This document shows positions 1 to 7,964 of a stretch of DNA of 10,254 bases, piece by piece. Every line of letters begins with the position of its first letter. Position 1 is the stretch's first letter. The DNA comes from Trebonia sp. (GTDB lineage: Bacteria > Actinomycetota > Actinomycetes > Streptosporangiales > Streptosporangiaceae). The stretch covers positions 1 through 10,254 of the forward strand of contig JASHPP010000290.1 of NCBI GenBank assembly GCA_030038035.1. Reading direction: 5' to 3'. The notes beneath the pieces are model-generated. The model had not been told where the DNA came from, did no database searches, and worked only from the letters and a program-made list of their open reading frames with translations. The position numbers and the translations under genes were made by a program.

Positions 1-1
1 C

Positions 2-1462
2 GCCGGCGCGGCCGCGGCGCTGACCGCCCGCCCGGTGCCCGGCGTGCCCGCGGTCGTCGTCCCCGACGTGACCGCCGCGCTCGCCGCGCTGGCCAGGGCG
101 GTGCTCGCCCGGCTGCCCGCGGTCACCGTCATCGGCATCACCGGGTCGTCGGGCAAGACCTCGACCAAGGACCTCACCGCACAGCTCGCCGAACGCCTCG
201 GTCCCACCGTGGCGCCTGAAGGCTCCTTCAACAACGAGCTCGGCCTCCCGCTGACCGTGCTGCGCGCCGACGGCGCGACCCGGTACCTGGTGCTCGAGAT
301 GTCCGCCCGCGGCCCTGGCCACATCGCCGCGCTGTGCGAGGTGGCGCCGCCGCGGATCGGCGCGGTGCTCAACGTGGGCCGGGCGCACGCCGGGGAGTTC
401 GGCTCGCTGGACGCCGTGGCCAAGGCCAAGGGCGAGCTGCCCGGCGCGCTGCCCGCCGACGGCGTGGCCGTACTGAACGCGGACGACCCCCGGGTGCTCG
501 CGATGGCCGGCCGGACGGCCGCCCGGGTGGTGGAATTCTCTGCTGCCCCGGGGGGGCGACCCCCCGGAACCCCCCGGCTGCGCCATGCTGCCCCGGGGGG
601 GCGACCCCCCGGAACCCCCCGGCTGCGCCTTGACGGCGCACCTGCTCCGGGGTTCCTGCCACCCGGAACCCCCCGGCTGCGGCCTGCTAGCCCGGGGGGG
701 CGACCCCCCGGAACCCCCCGGCTGCGCCTTGACGGCGCACCTGCCCCGGGGTGGCTGCCCCCCCATGCTCCCCCGGGTCTTGACGGCGCACCTGCTCCGG
801 GGTTCCTGCCCCCCTTGGTCCGGGCGGTCGACATCCGGCTCGATGAGCTGGGGCGGGCTTCGTTCCGGCTGGTCATGCCCGGCGGCAGCGCGCCGGTCAC
901 GCTGCGGCTGCACGGCGCCCACCACGTGCCGAACGCGCTCGCCGCGGCGGCCATCGCCGCCGAGCTCGGCATGGACACGCCCGCGATCGCCGCCGCGCTC
1001 TGCGCGGCGACCGCCCGCAGCAAGCGGCGGATGGAGCTGCATGAGCGCTCCGATGGGGTGCTGATCGTGAACGACGCCTACAACGCGAACCCGGACTCGA
1101 TGCGGGCGGCCATCGAGGCCCTGGCGCACATCGCCAAGGGCCGCCGCGGGTTCGCCGTGCTCGGCTACATGGCCGAACTCGGCGACATCGCCGCGCAGAG
1201 CCACCGGGAGGCCGGGCGGCAGGCCGCCGAGGCGGGCGTCGCCTGCCTGGTCGCGGTGGGAGCGGGAGCGCGCCCGGTCCTCGACGGTGCGCGGGACGCC
1301 GCCGGCTGGCACGGCGCCGCGCTCGCGGTGCCCGACGCGCCTGCCGCGGTCGCCGCGCTACGCAACCTGCTGCGCCCGGGTGACGTCGTACTAGTAAAGG
1401 CTTCGAAGTCCGCCGGGCTCTGGGAGGTCGCGGACGGGCTGCTCGCGGAGGTTTCCCTGTGA
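2..1462 (+). CDS. murF: MurF, UDP-MurNAc-tripeptide--D-alanyl-D-alanine ligase (5' partial, with in-frame repeat insertion)
   Basis: Cytoplasmic ATP-dependent Mur ligase that adds D-Ala-D-Ala to the UDP-MurNAc tripeptide. The frame is open from the first bases, and the residues before the GTG at 35 look like the end of the MurF N-terminal domain, so the true start lies upstream and the GTG is probably internal; 486 residues are visible. The P-loop [10 protein letters not shown] has its lysine codon at 155-157. [10 protein letters not shown] follows at 221-250, the [12 protein letters not shown] region near 370-408, [12 protein letters not shown] at 1067-1102, and the C-terminal [15 protein letters not shown] near 1390-1435. 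The oddity is an insertion of about 92 Pro/Gly/Arg-rich residues (about 541-815) between ARVVEF and [12 protein letters not shown], where relatives have a short loop in the central domain. The frame stays open through it, and both flanks are normal MurF. The stop overlaps the mraY start (GTGA), implying translational coupling. Confidence 0.95.
   Translation, partial: AGAAAALTARPVPGVPAVVVPDVTAALAALARAVLARLPAVTVIGITGSSGKTSTKDLTAQLAERLGPTVAPEGSFNNELGLPLTVLRADGATRYLVLEMSARGPGHIAALCEVAPPRIGAVLNVGRAHAGEFGSLDAVAKAKGELPGALPADGVAVLNADDPRVLAMAGRTAARVVEFSAAPGGRPPGTPRLRHAAPGGRPPGTPRLRLDGAPAPGFLPPGTPRLRPASPGGRPPGTPRLRLDGAPAPGWLPPHAPPGLDGAPAPGFLPPLVRAVDIRLDELGRASFRLVMPGGSAPVTLRLHGAHHVPNALAAAAIAAELGMDTPAIAAALCAATARSKRRMELHERSDGVLIVNDAYNANPDSMRAAIEALAHIAKGRRGFAVLGYMAELGDIAAQSHREAGRQAAEAGVACLVAVGAGARPVLDGARDAAGWHGAALAVPDAPAAVAALRNLLRPGDVVLVKASKSAGLWEVADGLLAEVSL
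541..815 (+). repeat. In-frame GC-rich palindromic/direct repeat block inside murF
   Basis: Two repeat types alternate here. Type A has the 20-base core cccggaaccccccggctgcg at 563-582, 608-627, 662-681 and 707-726. Type B begins ttgacggcgcacctg and lies at 630-660, 729-759 and 780-810. Spacings are 45, 54 and 45 bases for A and 99 and 51 for B, all multiples of three, so each copy reads in one frame: A gives PGTPRLR, B gives LDGAPAPG followed by FLPP or WLPP. Three A copies are preceded by a perfect 8-bp hairpin, CCGGGGGG then a GCGA loop then CCCCCCGG, at 548-567, 593-612 and 692-711. The third A copy (662-681) lacks that left arm. The block looks like a compound dispersed repeat that landed in a tolerant loop, comparable in principle to Rickettsia palindromic elements. 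That origin is inferred; the repeats and frame are seen directly. Confidence 0.9.
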
Positions 1463-2505
1463 AGACCATCCTGCTGTCCGGCGCAATCTCGATGGTCATT
1501 GCCCTGTTCGGCACCCGCCCGACGATCACGGTCCTGCGCAAGCGCAAGCTCGGCCAGCAGATCAGGTCCGACGGCCCGCAGGCCCACCTGAGCAAGAGCG
1601 GTACGCCCACGATGGGCGGCATCATCATCATCATCGCGTCGCTCGTCGGCTACGCGGCAGGGCACTGGGTGACCAACGACCCGCCGTCCGCCTCGGGCGT
1701 GCTCGTGCTGTTCCTGATGACGGGCCTTGGCCTTGTCGGTTTCATTGACGACTTCATCAAGCTGTTCATGCGGCGCAGCCTGGGGCTGGGCAGCGGCGCC
1801 AAGCTCACCGGGCAGGCGATCGTTGGCGCGGTCTTCGCGATACTCGCGCTGCACTTCCCCGACGGCTACGACCTCACCCCGGCGTCGGAGCACGTCTCGT
1901 TCCTCACCGACTCCGGGATCATCCTGGGCCCCGTGCTCTTCGTGATCTGGGTGATCATCATGGTCGCCGGCACCTCCAACGGGGTGAACCTGACCGATGG
2001 CCTGGACGGCCTCGCCTCAGGCACGGCCATCCTGGTGCTGGCCGCGTACGTGATCATCGGGATCTGGCAGCTGCGCAACGACTGCACCGTGGCGCTCGCG
2101 GCGACGTGCTACGACGTCCGCGACCCGCAGGACACGGCGGTGGTCGCCGCCGCGGTGATGGGCGCCTGCTTCGGCTTCCTGTGGTGGAACGCCCCGCCCG
2201 CCAAGATCTTCATGGGCGACACCGGTTCGCTCGCCCTCGGCGGCGCGCTGGCCGGGCTGGCGATCGTCACGAGGACCGAACTGCTGCTGCTCCTGCTCGG
2301 CGGGCTGTTCGTGATCATCACGCTGTCGGTGGCGATCCAGGTCGGCTCGTACAAGCTGACGCACAAACGGGTGTTCCGGATGGCGCCGCTGCAGCACCAT
2401 TTCGAGCTGGCGGGCTGGGCGGAAACCACGATCGTGGTGCGCTTCTGGCTGATCGCAGGGATGTTCGTCGCCCTCGGCCTTGGCATCTTCTACGTCTACA
2501 CGTAG
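1459..2505 (+). CDS. mraY: MraY, phospho-N-acetylmuramoyl-pentapeptide transferase
   Basis: Integral membrane enzyme that transfers phospho-MurNAc-pentapeptide from UDP to undecaprenyl phosphate, giving lipid I. The 348-residue product has the multi-helix hydrophobic profile and full set of family motifs. These are [10 protein letters not shown] near residues 45-55, the Asp pair in GFIDDF (D97, D98), [13 protein letters not shown] (174-186, with D180 and D183), the [10 protein letters not shown] loop (D254), and [12 protein letters not shown] with H313 and H314. The loop [21 protein letters not shown] near residues 205-225 fits the longer actinobacterial form. The GTG start is supported by GGAGG at 1447-1451, seven bases upstream, and by the four-base overlap with the murF stop. 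Nothing looks damaged. The gene is followed by a convergent reverse-strand gene instead of the expected murD. Confidence 0.97.
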   Translation: MKTILLSGAISMVIALFGTRPTITVLRKRKLGQQIRSDGPQAHLSKSGTPTMGGIIIIIASLVGYAAGHWVTNDPPSASGVLVLFLMTGLGLVGFIDDFIKLFMRRSLGLGSGAKLTGQAIVGAVFAILALHFPDGYDLTPASEHVSFLTDSGIILGPVLFVIWVIIMVAGTSNGVNLTDGLDGLASGTAILVLAAYVIIGIWQLRNDCTVALAATCYDVRDPQDTAVVAAAVMGACFGFLWWNAPPAKIFMGDTGSLALGGALAGLAIVTRTELLLLLLGGLFVIITLSVAIQVGSYKLTHKRVFRMAPLQHHFELAGWAETTIVVRFWLIAGMFVALGLGIFYVYT

Positions 2506-2508
2506 CCC

Positions 2509-2522
2509 GCTCCCCGGGGAGC
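2509..2522. terminator. Perfect 14-bp palindrome just after mraY, possible terminator stem
   Basis: GCTCCCCGGGGAGC is a perfect inverted repeat starting three bases after the mraY stop, between two convergent genes. There is no loop in the perfect form and no T-run after it, so it is not a textbook intrinsic terminator. Position between convergent genes is the main argument for a termination role; chance in GC-rich DNA is possible. Confidence 0.3.
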
Positions 2523-2551
2523 CCGCGACCGCTCCGTCATTGGTGGCGTGG

Positions 2552-2638
2552 GCCCCGCCGCCAATAGGCTTGGCGCTGGGCGCCCCGCCGCCAAACCGGG
2601 CCCGCCGCAAGTCAGGAAGCCAGGAAGTCAGGAAGTCA
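2552..2638. repeat. Short direct repeats in the mraY/PLP-enzyme convergent spacer
   Basis: The spacer (2506-2635) carries a 13-base direct repeat, gccccgccgccaa, at 2552-2564 and 2582-2594, exactly 30 bases apart. It also has three tandem octamers, caggaagc, caggaagt and caggaagt, at 2613-2636. The last octamer runs into the stop codon of the reverse-strand gene (2636-2638). No RNA gene or ORF of its own is evident. Function is unknown. Confidence 0.6.
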
Positions 2639-3748
2639 CGCCTGCAGCGCCGCGCCGATGTCGGCGATGAGGTCGGCGGCCGGCTCGACGCCCGCCGACA
2701 GCCGGATCAGCGTGCCGGGCGCCGTCTCGGCGGCCCAGCGCGCCCGCCGCTCCCACGTTGACTCCACGCCGCCGAAGCTCGTGGCGGGCACCACCAGCCG
2801 CGACGCGCCGACCACGGCGTCGGCGTCCGCCGCGGTGCCGGCGAGCTCGAACGACAGCAGCGGCCCGAACCCCGCCGCCATCTGCCGCCGCGCCACCTCC
2901 AGCGTCGCCGGGCTGGTCCCCGGGTAGTGCACCGCGGTGACCCGCGGGTGCCCGGCCAGGAACCGCGCGAGAGCCAGCGCGTTCGCCGACTGGCGCTCGA
3001 TCCGCAGCGGCAGCGTCTTGATGCCGCGCAGCACCAGCCAGCTCTCGAACGGCCCGGGGACGCCGCCGCCCGCGGTCCGCCAGGCGCGCACCTCCGCGGC
3101 CAGCGCCGGGTCCCTGGTGACGACCGCGCCGCCGAGCACGTCGGAATGGCCGGAGACCGACTTGGTCAGCGAGTACAACGACGCAAGCGCGCCGAACTCG
3201 AGCGGCTTTTGCAGCAGCCCGGTCGCCACCGTGTTGTCCACGACGAACGGCGCGCCGCTCGCCGCGGCGAGCTGCCCGAGCCTGGCGAGGTCGGCGACCC
3301 GCAGCAGCGGGTTGGTGGGCGTCTCCGCCCACAGGACGGTCGGCCCCCGGCCAAGCGCGCGCGCGACCGCGCCCAGGTCGAGCAGGTCGACCGTCACCGG
3401 CTCGGCGCCGTGCGGCCGCAGCCTGGCCGCGAGCGCCCGCGTGTTGTAGTAGCCATCCCGCGCGAACACGATCGCCGCCCGGCCGTCCGCCAGCGCGAGC
3501 AGCAGCGCCATCGACGCGGCCTGCCCGGACGCGAACGTGACGGCGGCGGCGCCCGGTCCCTCGATCGCGGCAAGCGCCTCCTCGACCGCGGCCCAGCCCG
3601 GGTTGCCCTCCCGCCCGTAGCCGCGGCCAGGCTCGGGCTCGCCCTGTGACACGTACGTGCTCGTGGCCAGCAGCGGCGGCGCCAGCGGCGCGCCCGCCGT
3701 CCGCTCGGTTCCCGCGTGCACGAGCCTCGACTGCTCGCTGAAATTCAT
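2636..3748 (-). CDS. Trans-sulfuration-family PLP enzyme (cystathionine gamma-lyase/synthase-like)
   Basis: A complete 370-residue Cys/Met-metabolism PLP enzyme, near the usual 370-400 length. Visible landmarks are YGREGNP (Y44, R46, matching the phosphate-contacting Tyr/Arg of the family), FASGQAAS (72-79), the DGYYNT region (98-103) where many members have YGGT, and AETPTNPL (141-148). They continue with VVDNT (D171 beneath the PLP ring), SLTKSVSGHSD with Schiff-base lysine K196, SFGGVES (324-330) and LIRLS with R349 as likely carboxylate binder. The GYYNTRALA and ERRARW stretches resemble, from memory, the actinobacterial group usually annotated cystathionine gamma-lyase; the exact reaction (lyase, synthase or another sulfur amino acid) cannot be fixed from sequence. 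Start choice: GGGAGA lies ten bases before this ATG, while the ATG nine bases upstream (3757) is almost on top of it. It is convergent with mraY and divergent from ftsW, in the slot where murD is expected. Confidence 0.92.
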   Translation of the reverse strand: MNFSEQSRLVHAGTERTAGAPLAPPLLATSTYVSQGEPEPGRGYGREGNPGWAAVEEALAAIEGPGAAAVTFASGQAASMALLLALADGRAAIVFARDGYYNTRALAARLRPHGAEPVTVDLLDLGAVARALGRGPTVLWAETPTNPLLRVADLARLGQLAAASGAPFVVDNTVATGLLQKPLEFGALASLYSLTKSVSGHSDVLGGAVVTRDPALAAEVRAWRTAGGGVPGPFESWLVLRGIKTLPLRIERQSANALALARFLAGHPRVTAVHYPGTSPATLEVARRQMAAGFGPLLSFELAGTAADADAVVGASRLVVPATSFGGVESTWERRARWAAETAPGTLIRLSAGVEPAADLIADIGAALQA

Positions 3749-3866
3749 GAAGCCCATTCTCCCGAACGATCCGGGCCGGCTGCCCAGCCCAGCCCATCTC
3801 CCGCAGTTGCGCGACACGCGGCGGATGTGCCCGGTATGCGCGCGCGCGGCGCGGAAACTAGAGGAC
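3749..3866. promoter_or_regulatory. Divergent spacer between PLP-enzyme gene and ftsW
   Basis: This 118-base spacer must hold the promoters of both the reverse-strand gene and the ftsW block, since ftsW can no longer be read through from mraY. No strong -35/-10 pair is visible on either strand; TTGCGC at 3807-3812 is a weak -35 candidate without a good -10 at the right distance. It holds three GCCCA copies at 3782-3796 and CGACACGC at 3812-3819. The GACAC core matches the known WhiA recognition pentamer, but that pentamer is common by chance. Confidence 0.45.
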
Positions 3867-5234
3867 ATGCATGTCCGCGCGGTCAGTGATCCCGCCGTCG
3901 GCGCGCTGGGACCTGACGACGACGAGGAGCCGCGGCTCCGCGTGGCCGCGAGCGGCCGCGCGGAGCCTCCCGCGCTGGGCGCGCTCGGGGCGCTCGGGGC
4001 GCTCAGGGAACACCTGCGCGCCTGGCGCGCGCTGGCCGGCCGGCCGCTCACGCCGTATTACCTGATCGTGGGCATCACCACGCTGCTGCTCGGCCTCGGC
4101 CTCGTCATGGTGCTGTCGACCGCCTCGGTGACGGACCTGGCCGACGGCCTGTCGCCGTACTACGACTTCGAGCGGCAGCTGCTCGGCATCGCGGTGGGCC
4201 TGCCGATCATGTGGCTGGCGGCGCGCTCGTCGCCGCGGTTGTTCCGCGCGGCGGCCTACCCGCTGCTCGCGGTGTCGGTCATCGGCCTGGCGCTGACGCT
4301 GATCCACGGCGTCGGCGTGTCGCAAAACGGCGCGTCCCGGTGGATCGCGATCGGCTCGCTGCAGTTCCAGCCGTCCGAACTGGCCAAGCTCGCGCTCGCG
4401 GTGTGGGGCGCCGACCTGCTGGCGCGCAAGGAGAAGCTGGGCCTGCTCGCCGACTGGCGGCACCTCCTCGTGCCGCTGATGCCTGGAACCGCGGTGCTTG
4501 CCCTGCTCGTGCTTGTCGGCGACGACCTCGGCACCACGTTCATCCTGCTGATGGTCTTCCTCGCGCTGCTGTGGATCGCGGGCACCCCTGGGCGGGTCTT
4601 CACCGCGCTGCTGATCCTGATGGGGCTGGTGCTCTTGCTGCTCGTGGTGACGGAGCCGTACCGCATGCAGCGCCTCCTCGGGTACGTGAACCAGACGAAC
4701 ACCAACCCGGTCGGGCAGAACATGCAGAGCATCCAGGGCAAGTACGCGCTTGGGTCCGGCGGGATCTTCGGCGTCGGCCTCGGGGCCAGCAGGGAGAAGT
4801 GGGGGTGGCTGCCCGACTCCACGAGCGACTTCATCTTCGCGGTCATCGGCGAGGAATTCGGGCTGGTCGGCACGCTGTGCGTCACCGCGCTGTACGGCGG
4901 CCTCGGCTACGCCGGGCTGCGGGTGGCGCGGCGCGCCACAGACACGTTCAGCCGGCTGGCGGCCGCCGCGATCACGACCTGGATCGTCATGCAGGCCGTG
5001 GTGAACATCGGCGCGGTGATCGGCGTGCTGCCGATCACCGGCGTGCCGCTCCCGCTGGTGTCCGAGGGACTGTCGTCGGTGCTCGTGACGATGGTCGCGC
5101 TCGGTATGCTCATGTCGTTCGCGCGGCGGGAACCCGGTGCCGCGCAGGCTTTGGCCGCGCGTGGTCCGAGCGCGCTGTCCCGCGTTCTAAGCTGGCTTGG
5201 CCCCAGAACGCGACGAGCGAGGAGCATGGAATGA
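3867..5234 (+). CDS. ftsW: FtsW, SEDS-family septal peptidoglycan glycosyltransferase
   Basis: Multi-pass membrane glycan polymerase that works with a class B PBP at the septum. From this ATG the product is 455 residues: a charged, Ala-rich cytoplasmic N-terminus of about 65 residues, then about ten hydrophobic helices. Landmarks are [21 protein letters not shown] from N154, [24 protein letters not shown], and [13 protein letters not shown] with D321 at the catalytic Asp position. Two normally conserved stretches differ: LPEAHTDF reads LPDSTSDF, and the SYGGSS-type motif reads SEGLSS (E400). The start is uncertain. The frame is open to 3657 but that overlaps the divergent gene. ATG 3867 has GAGG only two bases away; ATG 3825 has no clear ribosome site; GTG 3942 has GAGGAG twelve bases upstream and would give 430 residues. 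The end overlaps murG (ATGA). Confidence 0.93.
   Translation: MHVRAVSDPAVGALGPDDDEEPRLRVAASGRAEPPALGALGALGALREHLRAWRALAGRPLTPYYLIVGITTLLLGLGLVMVLSTASVTDLADGLSPYYDFERQLLGIAVGLPIMWLAARSSPRLFRAAAYPLLAVSVIGLALTLIHGVGVSQNGASRWIAIGSLQFQPSELAKLALAVWGADLLARKEKLGLLADWRHLLVPLMPGTAVLALLVLVGDDLGTTFILLMVFLALLWIAGTPGRVFTALLILMGLVLLLLVVTEPYRMQRLLGYVNQTNTNPVGQNMQSIQGKYALGSGGIFGVGLGASREKWGWLPDSTSDFIFAVIGEEFGLVGTLCVTALYGGLGYAGLRVARRATDTFSRLAAAAITTWIVMQAVVNIGAVIGVLPITGVPLPLVSEGLSSVLVTMVALGMLMSFARREPGAAQALAARGPSALSRVLSWLGPRTRRARSME
3972..4007 (+). repeat. Four 9-base tandem repeats coding (Ala-Leu-Gly) in FtsW N-terminus
   Basis: Four consecutive 9-base units (gcgctgggc, gcgctcggg, gcgctcggg, gcgctcagg) code [12 protein letters not shown] just before the first membrane segment of FtsW. 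The unit length preserves the frame. It looks like slippage expansion and could vary in number between strains. Confidence 0.8.
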
Positions 5235-6502
5235 GGGTCGTTCTAGCGGGCGGAGGGACAGCCGGTCATATCGAGCCTGCCCTCGCGCTTGCCGACGCGC
5301 TTGTCCAGGCAGACCGCGGCACGCACGTGACCTGCCTCGGTACCCGGCGCGGCCTGGAGACCCGGCTCGTCCCGCTGCGCGGGTACGAGCTGTCCCTCAT
5401 CCCGGCGGTGCCGTTGCCGCGTTCGGTCACGCCGAGCCTGCTCACCGTCCCCGGGCGGCTGGCCGGGGCGGTGCACGCGGTGGGCGCCATCCTCGACCGG
5501 GCGCGCGCGGACGTGCTTGTCGGCTTCGGCGGGTACGTCGCCACGCCCGCGTACCTGGCGGCCAAGCGGCACAAGGTGCCGATCGTCGTGCACGAGGCGA
5601 ACCCGTTCCCAGGCATCGCCAACCGGCTCGGCGCCCGGCTCACCCCGTACGTGTTCACCGGCCACCCCGACACCAAGATGCGCAACGCCCAGTACCTGGG
5701 GCTGCCGATCAGGCGGGAGATCGCCGAACTCGACCGGTTCGCGCTCGGCGACAAGGCCCGCGCCCACTTCGGGCTGCGCCCGGACCTGCCGGTGCTGCTC
5801 GTGTTCGGCGGCTCGCAGGGCGCGCGGTCGCTGAACCTGGCGCTGGCGGGCGCCGTCGGCGCGATCCGCACCGCGGGCGTGCAGGTGCTGCACGTGACCG
5901 GCCCGCGCAACGCGGCCGAGGCGGAGCCGCCGGCCGGCGCGGTGCCTTACGTGGCCGTCCCGTACGTCGACAGGATGGACCTCGCCTACGCCGCCGCCGA
6001 CTTCGCCCTCTGCCGGGCCGGCGCGATGACGTGCGCCGAACTCACCGCCGTCGGCCTGCCGGCCGCCTTTGTCCCGCTGCCCATCGGCAACGGCGAGCAG
6101 CGGCTCAACGCGCTCCCGATCGTGCAGCGCGGCGGCGGCCTGCTCGTCGAGGACGACGAGCTCACCCCTGAGTGGATCATGGGCTCGCTGCTGCCCGTGC
6201 TGACCAACATCGACCAGGTGGCCGCGATGTCCGAGGCGGCGGCCGCGCTCGGCCGCCGGGACGCGGACCGCTGGCTGGCCAGGGCGGTCATCGACATCGT
6301 CGCCGCGGAGGCGGCCACCAGGGAGCCCGCGCAGCCCGGTTCGGTACCGGAGCAGGCGTGGGGCCGGGACCGCCCGGCGGGCGCGCCCGCGCCAGGCAGC
6401 CTGTTCACCCCGTCCGCGGGCAGGCAGTTCCCCGCTGGCGGTCAGCCCGCCTCAGGCGGCCAGCACCCGCCGGCGACGGGCAGGCACCGGCAGTCGCGGT
6501 GA
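5231..6502 (+). CDS. murG: MurG, UDP-GlcNAc:lipid I N-acetylglucosaminyltransferase
   Basis: Membrane-associated GT28 glycosyltransferase that adds GlcNAc to lipid I to form lipid II on the inner face of the membrane. The 423-residue product has the N-terminal [10 protein letters not shown] loop (7-16, with H13), GFGGYV (98-103), HEANPFPG (121-128), and [11 protein letters not shown] (G193-N202). It also has [11 protein letters not shown] with E270 at the uracil-contacting Glu position, and the donor-binding NGEQRLNA (287-294). The start is fixed by GAGGAG at 5219-5224, six bases before the ATG, and by the ATGA overlap with ftsW; the same frame is open far upstream only as a shadow. The catalytic fold ends near residue 360; about 60 Pro/Gly/Gln-rich residues follow that MurG does not need, likely a disordered tail. 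Confidence 0.97.
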   Translation: MRVVLAGGGTAGHIEPALALADALVQADRGTHVTCLGTRRGLETRLVPLRGYELSLIPAVPLPRSVTPSLLTVPGRLAGAVHAVGAILDRARADVLVGFGGYVATPAYLAAKRHKVPIVVHEANPFPGIANRLGARLTPYVFTGHPDTKMRNAQYLGLPIRREIAELDRFALGDKARAHFGLRPDLPVLLVFGGSQGARSLNLALAGAVGAIRTAGVQVLHVTGPRNAAEAEPPAGAVPYVAVPYVDRMDLAYAAADFALCRAGAMTCAELTAVGLPAAFVPLPIGNGEQRLNALPIVQRGGGLLVEDDELTPEWIMGSLLPVLTNIDQVAAMSEAAAALGRRDADRWLARAVIDIVAAEAATREPAQPGSVPEQAWGRDRPAGAPAPGSLFTPSAGRQFPAGGQPASGGQHPPATGRHRQSR

Positions 6503-6521
6503 CCTCGCAGGAGGTCGCCCC

Positions 6522-7964
6522 GTGGGGCTCGTGACTCCCAGCGAACCGGTGCCGCTCGCAGACCTCGGGCGGGTGCACTTCGTGGGCATCGGGGGCGCGG
6601 GCATGTCGGGGATCGCCCGGATCATGCTGGCCCGCGGCGTGGCCGTGTCCGGCAGCGACGCCGCCCCGTCCGCGGGCCTGCTCGAGCTCGGCGCGCTGGG
6701 CGCCCGGGTGCACGTCGGCCACGCGGCCGGCCATGTCGGCGACGCGGACACGCTCGTGGTGTCAAGCGCGATCCGCCAGGACAACCCTGAGCTGGCCGAG
6801 GCCAGGCGCCGCGGCATCAGGATCCTGCACAGGGCCGCCGCGCTCGCGTCGCTGACGCTGGGCCGCCGGGTGATCGCGGTCACGGGGACGCACGGCAAGA
6901 CGACGACGACGTCGATGATCACCACGGTGCTGCTTGAGACAGGCGCGGACCCTGGCTACGTCATCGGCGGCATCCTCGCCGCCACCGGCGCCGGGGCGGC
7001 CGACGGGGCGGGACAGGACTTCGTCGCCGAGGCGGACGAGAGCGACGGCTCGTTCCTCATGCTGTCCCCCGACGCGGCGGTCATCACGAACGTCGAGGCC
7101 GACCACCTGGACAACTACGGGACCGCCGAGGCGTACCGGGCGTCCTTCGGCTCGTTCGCGGCCAGGATCGCGCCCGGCGGGCTGCTCGTGACCTGCGCCG
7201 ACGACCCCGGAGCGCGGGACCTGGCGGCCCGGGCCGCAGGCCTGCCGCTGCGGGTCCGCACGTACGGGGAGTCGGCGGACGCGGACTACCGGGTGAGCCG
7301 GACGCGCTGCCGCGGGATGCAGACGTCGTTCACGGTCGGGAGCAAGCCGGGACCGTTCGGGGAAATTGACCTGGAAATCTCCGTGCGCGTCCCGGGCCGG
7401 CACAACGCGCTGAACGCCGCCGCCGCGTTCGCCGCCGCCGTGGAGCTCGGGATCGCGCCGCGGCCCGCGGCCGCCGCGCTCGCCTGCTACCGCGGCGCCG
7501 CCAGGCGGATGGAGCCGAAGGGCGAGGCGGGCGGTGTCCGCGTGCTCGACACCTACGCGCACCATCCGACCGAGCTCGCCGCCGACCTGCGGGCAGCGCG
7601 CGAGATCGCGGCAGGCGGCCGGGTCGTCGCGGTGTTCCAGCCGCACCTGTACAGCCGGACGCGGATCTTCGCGGGTGAGTTCGGCGCCGCGCTCGGCCTC
7701 GCCGACGAGGTCGTGGTGCTCGACGTCTACGCGGCGCGCGAGGACCCCGAGCCCGGGGTCACCGGCCAGCTTGTCGCGGACGCGGTGCCGGGCGGGGCGG
7801 CGCGGTACGTGCCCTCCTTCGAGGACGCGCCGCGGGCGGTCGCGGCGGTCGCCGCGCCCGGTGACCTGGTGCTGACCATGGGGGCGGGCGACGTCACCAG
7901 GCTCGGGCCGCTGGTGCTGCGGGAGCTCGCCGCCGCGTCGGGGACCGGCAGGGACCGCCCGTGA
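6522..7964 (+). CDS. murC: MurC, UDP-N-acetylmuramate--L-alanine ligase
   Basis: Cytoplasmic Mur ligase that adds L-Ala to UDP-MurNAc, the first step of stem-peptide assembly. The 480-residue product has the N-terminal Rossmann-type VGIGGAGMSGIA (from V21), the ATP-binding VTGTHGKTTTTS with K126, EADESDGSF (170-178), ITNVEADHLDNYG, PGRHNALNAAAA, RRMEPKGE, YAHHPTE (345-351) and VFQPHLYSRT. All three Mur ligase domains are present and intact. The GTG start is supported by a perfect AGGAGG at 6509-6514, seven bases upstream; the GTG at 6531 would be sixteen bases away. The gene lies 19 bases after murG and overlaps ftsQ by four bases, so the three are probably cotranscribed. It is not MurD: the N-terminal motif and YAHHPTE are MurC type. 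Confidence 0.97.
   Translation: MGLVTPSEPVPLADLGRVHFVGIGGAGMSGIARIMLARGVAVSGSDAAPSAGLLELGALGARVHVGHAAGHVGDADTLVVSSAIRQDNPELAEARRRGIRILHRAAALASLTLGRRVIAVTGTHGKTTTTSMITTVLLETGADPGYVIGGILAATGAGAADGAGQDFVAEADESDGSFLMLSPDAAVITNVEADHLDNYGTAEAYRASFGSFAARIAPGGLLVTCADDPGARDLAARAAGLPLRVRTYGESADADYRVSRTRCRGMQTSFTVGSKPGPFGEIDLEISVRVPGRHNALNAAAAFAAAVELGIAPRPAAAALACYRGAARRMEPKGEAGGVRVLDTYAHHPTELAADLRAAREIAAGGRVVAVFQPHLYSRTRIFAGEFGAALGLADEVVVLDVYAAREDPEPGVTGQLVADAVPGGAARYVPSFEDAPRAVAAVAAPGDLVLTMGAGDVTRLGPLVLRELAAASGTGRDRP

Noticed and set aside
541..815. CRISPR-like array of repeats
   Set aside because: Two repeat types alternate with unequal spacings, there are no unique spacers of constant length, and the whole block is an open reading frame inside murF.
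897..1893. Long reverse-strand open frames opposite murF and mraY
   Set aside because: They are Arg/Pro/Ala-rich, lack recognisable motifs and lie opposite well-supported genes; this is usual in GC-rich DNA.
2927..3649. Plus-strand open frames opposite the PLP enzyme as a possible murD remnant
   Set aside because: No Mur ligase motif (such as a GKT/S P-loop) is visible; the translation is Arg-rich shadow sequence.
3657..3866. Upstream extension of ftsW
   Set aside because: The frame is open, but the extension overlaps the start of the divergent PLP-enzyme gene, has no family similarity and lacks a ribosome site.
3749..4051. Longer N-terminus for the reverse-strand PLP enzyme (up to 471 residues)
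   Set aside because: The added residues cross the divergent spacer into ftsW and are Ser/Arg-rich without family similarity; the ATG at 3748 has a well-spaced GGGAGA and gives a normal-length enzyme.
4211..5230. Upstream extension of the murG frame
   Set aside because: It runs antiparallel in composition to nothing known, lies within ftsW in another frame, and murG has a clear ribosome site and start at 5231.
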